Of a stretch of DNA of 8,175 nt, positions 6,550 to 8,175 are shown one piece after another. A model generated the notes under the pieces. It searched no databases and was not told where the DNA came from. It saw nothing but the letters and a program-made list of their open reading frames with translations. The stretch is from CAYRIF01 sp964424205 (GTDB lineage: Bacteria > Bacteroidota > Bacteroidia > Cytophagales > Cyclobacteriaceae), in contig CAYRIF010000170.1 in NCBI GenBank assembly GCA_964424205.1, positions 1 to 8,175 on the forward strand, in the 5' to 3' direction. How positions within the stretch are numbered: position 1 is the stretch's first letter; every line of letters begins with the position of its first letter. A program made the translations under genes and the position numbers.

Positions 6550-8106
6550 ATGAAAAGAAGAACGTTTTTAAGAAATTTAGGGAGTACCATTGCAGCAACA
6601 GGATTGTCTAGTAGTTTTGGATTTGGGATGCCAGGTGTAAATACCGTGCAGCAATTATTAAATATTGCCTTGGATTCTGACAAGGTATTGGTATTGATAT
6701 ATTTGGAGGGAGGAAATGATGGTTTGAATACGGTGCTTCCCCTGAATCAATTGTCTGCATTACACACGGTACGTCCGCATGTGATGCTGCCAGATTCGAG
6801 TTTAATAAATTTGCCACAAACGGAAGTAGCATTGCACCCTTCGTTGTCAGGCTTTTCCAAACTATATAATCAAGGTCGATTGGGCATTGTTCAGTCAGTA
6901 GGCTATGAAAATCAGAGTTACTCTCATTTTAGATCAACGGATATTTGGATGAGTGCGTCTGACGCTGATCAGCAAGTGAATACTGGCTGGTCGGGTAGGC
7001 TTTTGAATAATGAGTACCCTGCGTTTCCTGTTAATTTTCCGAATGATGCAATGCCTGACCCGTTAGCGATAGAGATGGGTAGTGGTAGTTCTTTGTTATT
7101 TCAAGGACCTACAGCAACGATGAGTATGTCTATTTCAGATGAGACTGCTTTTCATAATTTGATTAATGATGTGGAGGAGCCAGCGCCTAATACGCCTGCT
7201 GGAGAGCAACTAAAATATATTAGATTGGTAGCACGCCAGTCGCAAGAATATGGCGCAGTAGTAAAAACGGCAGCAGAGAAAGTGACGCAACAAGCATCAT
7301 TTCCTGATACAGGTTTAGCCAATCAGTTGAAGATTGTTTCTCGTCTGATAGCAGGAGGTTTGCAAACGCCTATTTACTTGGTGCGATTGGGCGGTTTTGA
7401 TACGCATGATAATCAGGTAGTATCGTCAGATCATACCACAGGACAACATGCAAATTTACTAAAAGAATTGGATGATGCTGTCATGTCATTTATGACTGAT
7501 TTAGAGCAGCAGGGAACCGGAGATCGCGTGATGGGCTTGACTTTTTCAGAGTTTGGAAGAAGAATAGTATCTAACGCCAGTCTGGGAACAGATCACGGCG
7601 CAGCACAGCCGATGTTCTTTTTTGGAAATAAAGTAAAGGGAGGAGTGATTGGTAGCAACCCGATTATTTCAACGGTGGCTACTTATGAAGACAACTTGCC
7701 GCTGCAATATGATTTTAGACAAGTATATGCATCTGCCATGCAGCAGTGGTTGGGTACATCAAGTACCACTTCGTCGGATATGCTCTTCAAAGAATTTGAC
7801 ACCTTGTCGCTAATCGGCACCTCCGATATTACGGGTATTTCGGATTCGGTGAATGAGCATGGCATTATGGTTTATCCAAATCCTATCAATGGGAATACCA
7901 CAATATCGTACTTGTCATTGGGAGGGGAGGTATCCATTAACCTATTTGACATCCAAGGAAGGAAACAGGCACACCTTTTTATGGGTGTTAAACCTAGAGG
8001 AAAGCAGTTATTGAAGTGGAACTCCAACGGAATAAGTCCTGGAAAGTATATCGTGGTGATTGAATCGGCTGCTGGTAAGCAGGTGGCTTCGGTGATTAAG
8101 AATTAA
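6550..8106 (+). CDS. DUF1501 family secreted protein with Tat-like signal and T9SS sorting tail
   Basis: This 518-residue DUF1501 protein (PF07394) belongs to a family related to the alkaline phosphatase/sulfatase superfamily, with no established substrate. The N-terminus MKRRTFLRNLGSTIAATG fits a twin-arginine signal (R-R-T-F-L-R, then a mildly hydrophobic stretch), suggesting export as a folded protein. Family blocks: VLVLIYLEGGNDGLNTVLPL (46-65), SYSHFRSTDIW (123-133), YLVRLGGFDTHDNQ (276-289), LTFSEFGRRI (330-339) and LGTDHGAAQPMFFFG (345-359); the Asp/His residues in GGFDTH and TDHG are candidate metal ligands by analogy. Residues 437-518 are a type A T9SS sorting domain (VYPNPINGNTTISY, INLFDIQGRK, ISPGKYIVVIESAAGKQVASVIKN), so the mature protein should reach the cell surface. 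The ATG lies 6 bp after the DUF1800 stop; TAAGGA at that stop offers a weak, closely spaced ribosome site. No truncation or frameshift is apparent. Confidence 0.95.
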   Translation: MKRRTFLRNLGSTIAATGLSSSFGFGMPGVNTVQQLLNIALDSDKVLVLIYLEGGNDGLNTVLPLNQLSALHTVRPHVMLPDSSLINLPQTEVALHPSLSGFSKLYNQGRLGIVQSVGYENQSYSHFRSTDIWMSASDADQQVNTGWSGRLLNNEYPAFPVNFPNDAMPDPLAIEMGSGSSLLFQGPTATMSMSISDETAFHNLINDVEEPAPNTPAGEQLKYIRLVARQSQEYGAVVKTAAEKVTQQASFPDTGLANQLKIVSRLIAGGLQTPIYLVRLGGFDTHDNQVVSSDHTTGQHANLLKELDDAVMSFMTDLEQQGTGDRVMGLTFSEFGRRIVSNASLGTDHGAAQPMFFFGNKVKGGVIGSNPIISTVATYEDNLPLQYDFRQVYASAMQQWLGTSSTTSSDMLFKEFDTLSLIGTSDITGISDSVNEHGIMVYPNPINGNTTISYLSLGGEVSINLFDIQGRKQAHLFMGVKPRGKQLLKWNSNGISPGKYIVVIESAAGKQVASVIKN

Positions 8107-8121
8107 ACAGATTTACTGTTT
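8105..8121. terminator. Small dyad over the DUF1501 stop and the opposing stop (possible bidirectional terminator)
   Basis: AAACAG (8105-8110), loop ATTTA, then CTGTTT (8116-8121) is a perfect 6-bp inverted repeat. It overlaps the DUF1501 TAA (8104-8106), and its loop holds most of the stop of the right-edge minus-strand frame (8113-8115). No clear T-run follows on either strand, so any intrinsic terminator would be weak. The layout repeats that at the other convergent junction (3394-3406). Confidence 0.35.
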
Positions 8122-8175
8122 CAACATTCCATCAACCAAGGTCAACGCCCCAACTTTATTATAAGTATGAATCGT
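8113..8175 (-). CDS. C-terminal end of an unidentified gene entering from the right
   Basis: On the minus strand the frame is open from the right edge for 20 codons (TIHTYNKVGALTLVDGMLKQ) and stops with TAA at 8115-8113, convergent with DUF1501 and 6 bp from it. The composition looks like a real protein C-terminus, and the only other coding explanation for this end would be a longer non-coding gap. The pattern I-H-x-Y-N ... L-V-D-x-x-L-K loosely recalls the end of class V aminotransferase/cysteine desulfurase-like proteins (S-x-H-x-Y-N-T-x-x-D-I-x-x-L-V), but 20 residues are too few to assign a product. It could also be chance, as a 20-codon open stretch is not rare. Confidence 0.4.
   Translation of the reverse strand, partial: TIHTYNKVGALTLVDGMLKQ

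Overview
The window looks like chromosomal DNA of a Bacteroidota bacterium, probably a gliding or marine Cytophagales/Flammeovirga-type lineage. The sequence evidence is: two proteins ending in type IX secretion (T9SS) C-terminal sorting domains with the VYPNP motif, SprB-type repeats in a surface protein, a DUF1800/DUF1501 gene pair, low-GC composition, A-rich start-codon upstream regions instead of strong Shine-Dalgarno sites, and a TAnnTTTG-type -7 element. The lineage is inferred; no rRNA or other marker is present.

Layout, left to right. (1) Positions 2-1447 (+) are the 3' end of a large secreted repeat protein, open through the left edge: two SprB-like repeats, two more Ig/PKD-like domains and a T9SS sorting tail. 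(2) Positions 1521-3395 (+), 73 bp downstream and probably co-transcribed, encode a 624-residue outer-membrane beta-barrel with a signal peptide and a very charged Lys/Glu-rich insertion near its C-terminus. (3) Positions 3402-4637 (-), convergent with the barrel gene and only 6 bp from it, encode imidazolonepropionase (HutI) of histidine degradation. (4) A 166-bp divergent intergenic region (4638-4803) holds a possible hutI -7 promoter element and two small inverted repeats. (5) Positions 4804-6543 and 6550-8106 (+) are a tight two-gene operon, DUF1800 then DUF1501. The DUF1501 protein has a twin-arginine-like signal and a T9SS tail; the DUF1800 protein has no recognisable export signal. (6) At the right edge, 8113-8175 (-) is probably the C-terminal end of another gene, convergent with DUF1501.

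How they fit together: the left pair is a plausible secreted adhesin plus outer-membrane partner. The DUF1800/DUF1501 pair is a well-known but functionally uncharacterised couple in Bacteroidota, Planctomycetes and others. hutI is a housekeeping catabolic gene lying between them. There is no CRISPR array, tRNA, rRNA, transposase or clear sign of a mobile element. The window is mostly ordinary. The points most worth a second look are the export mismatch in the DUF1800/DUF1501 pair, the charged insertion in the barrel, and the two 6-bp convergent junctions whose stop codons sit in small dyads.
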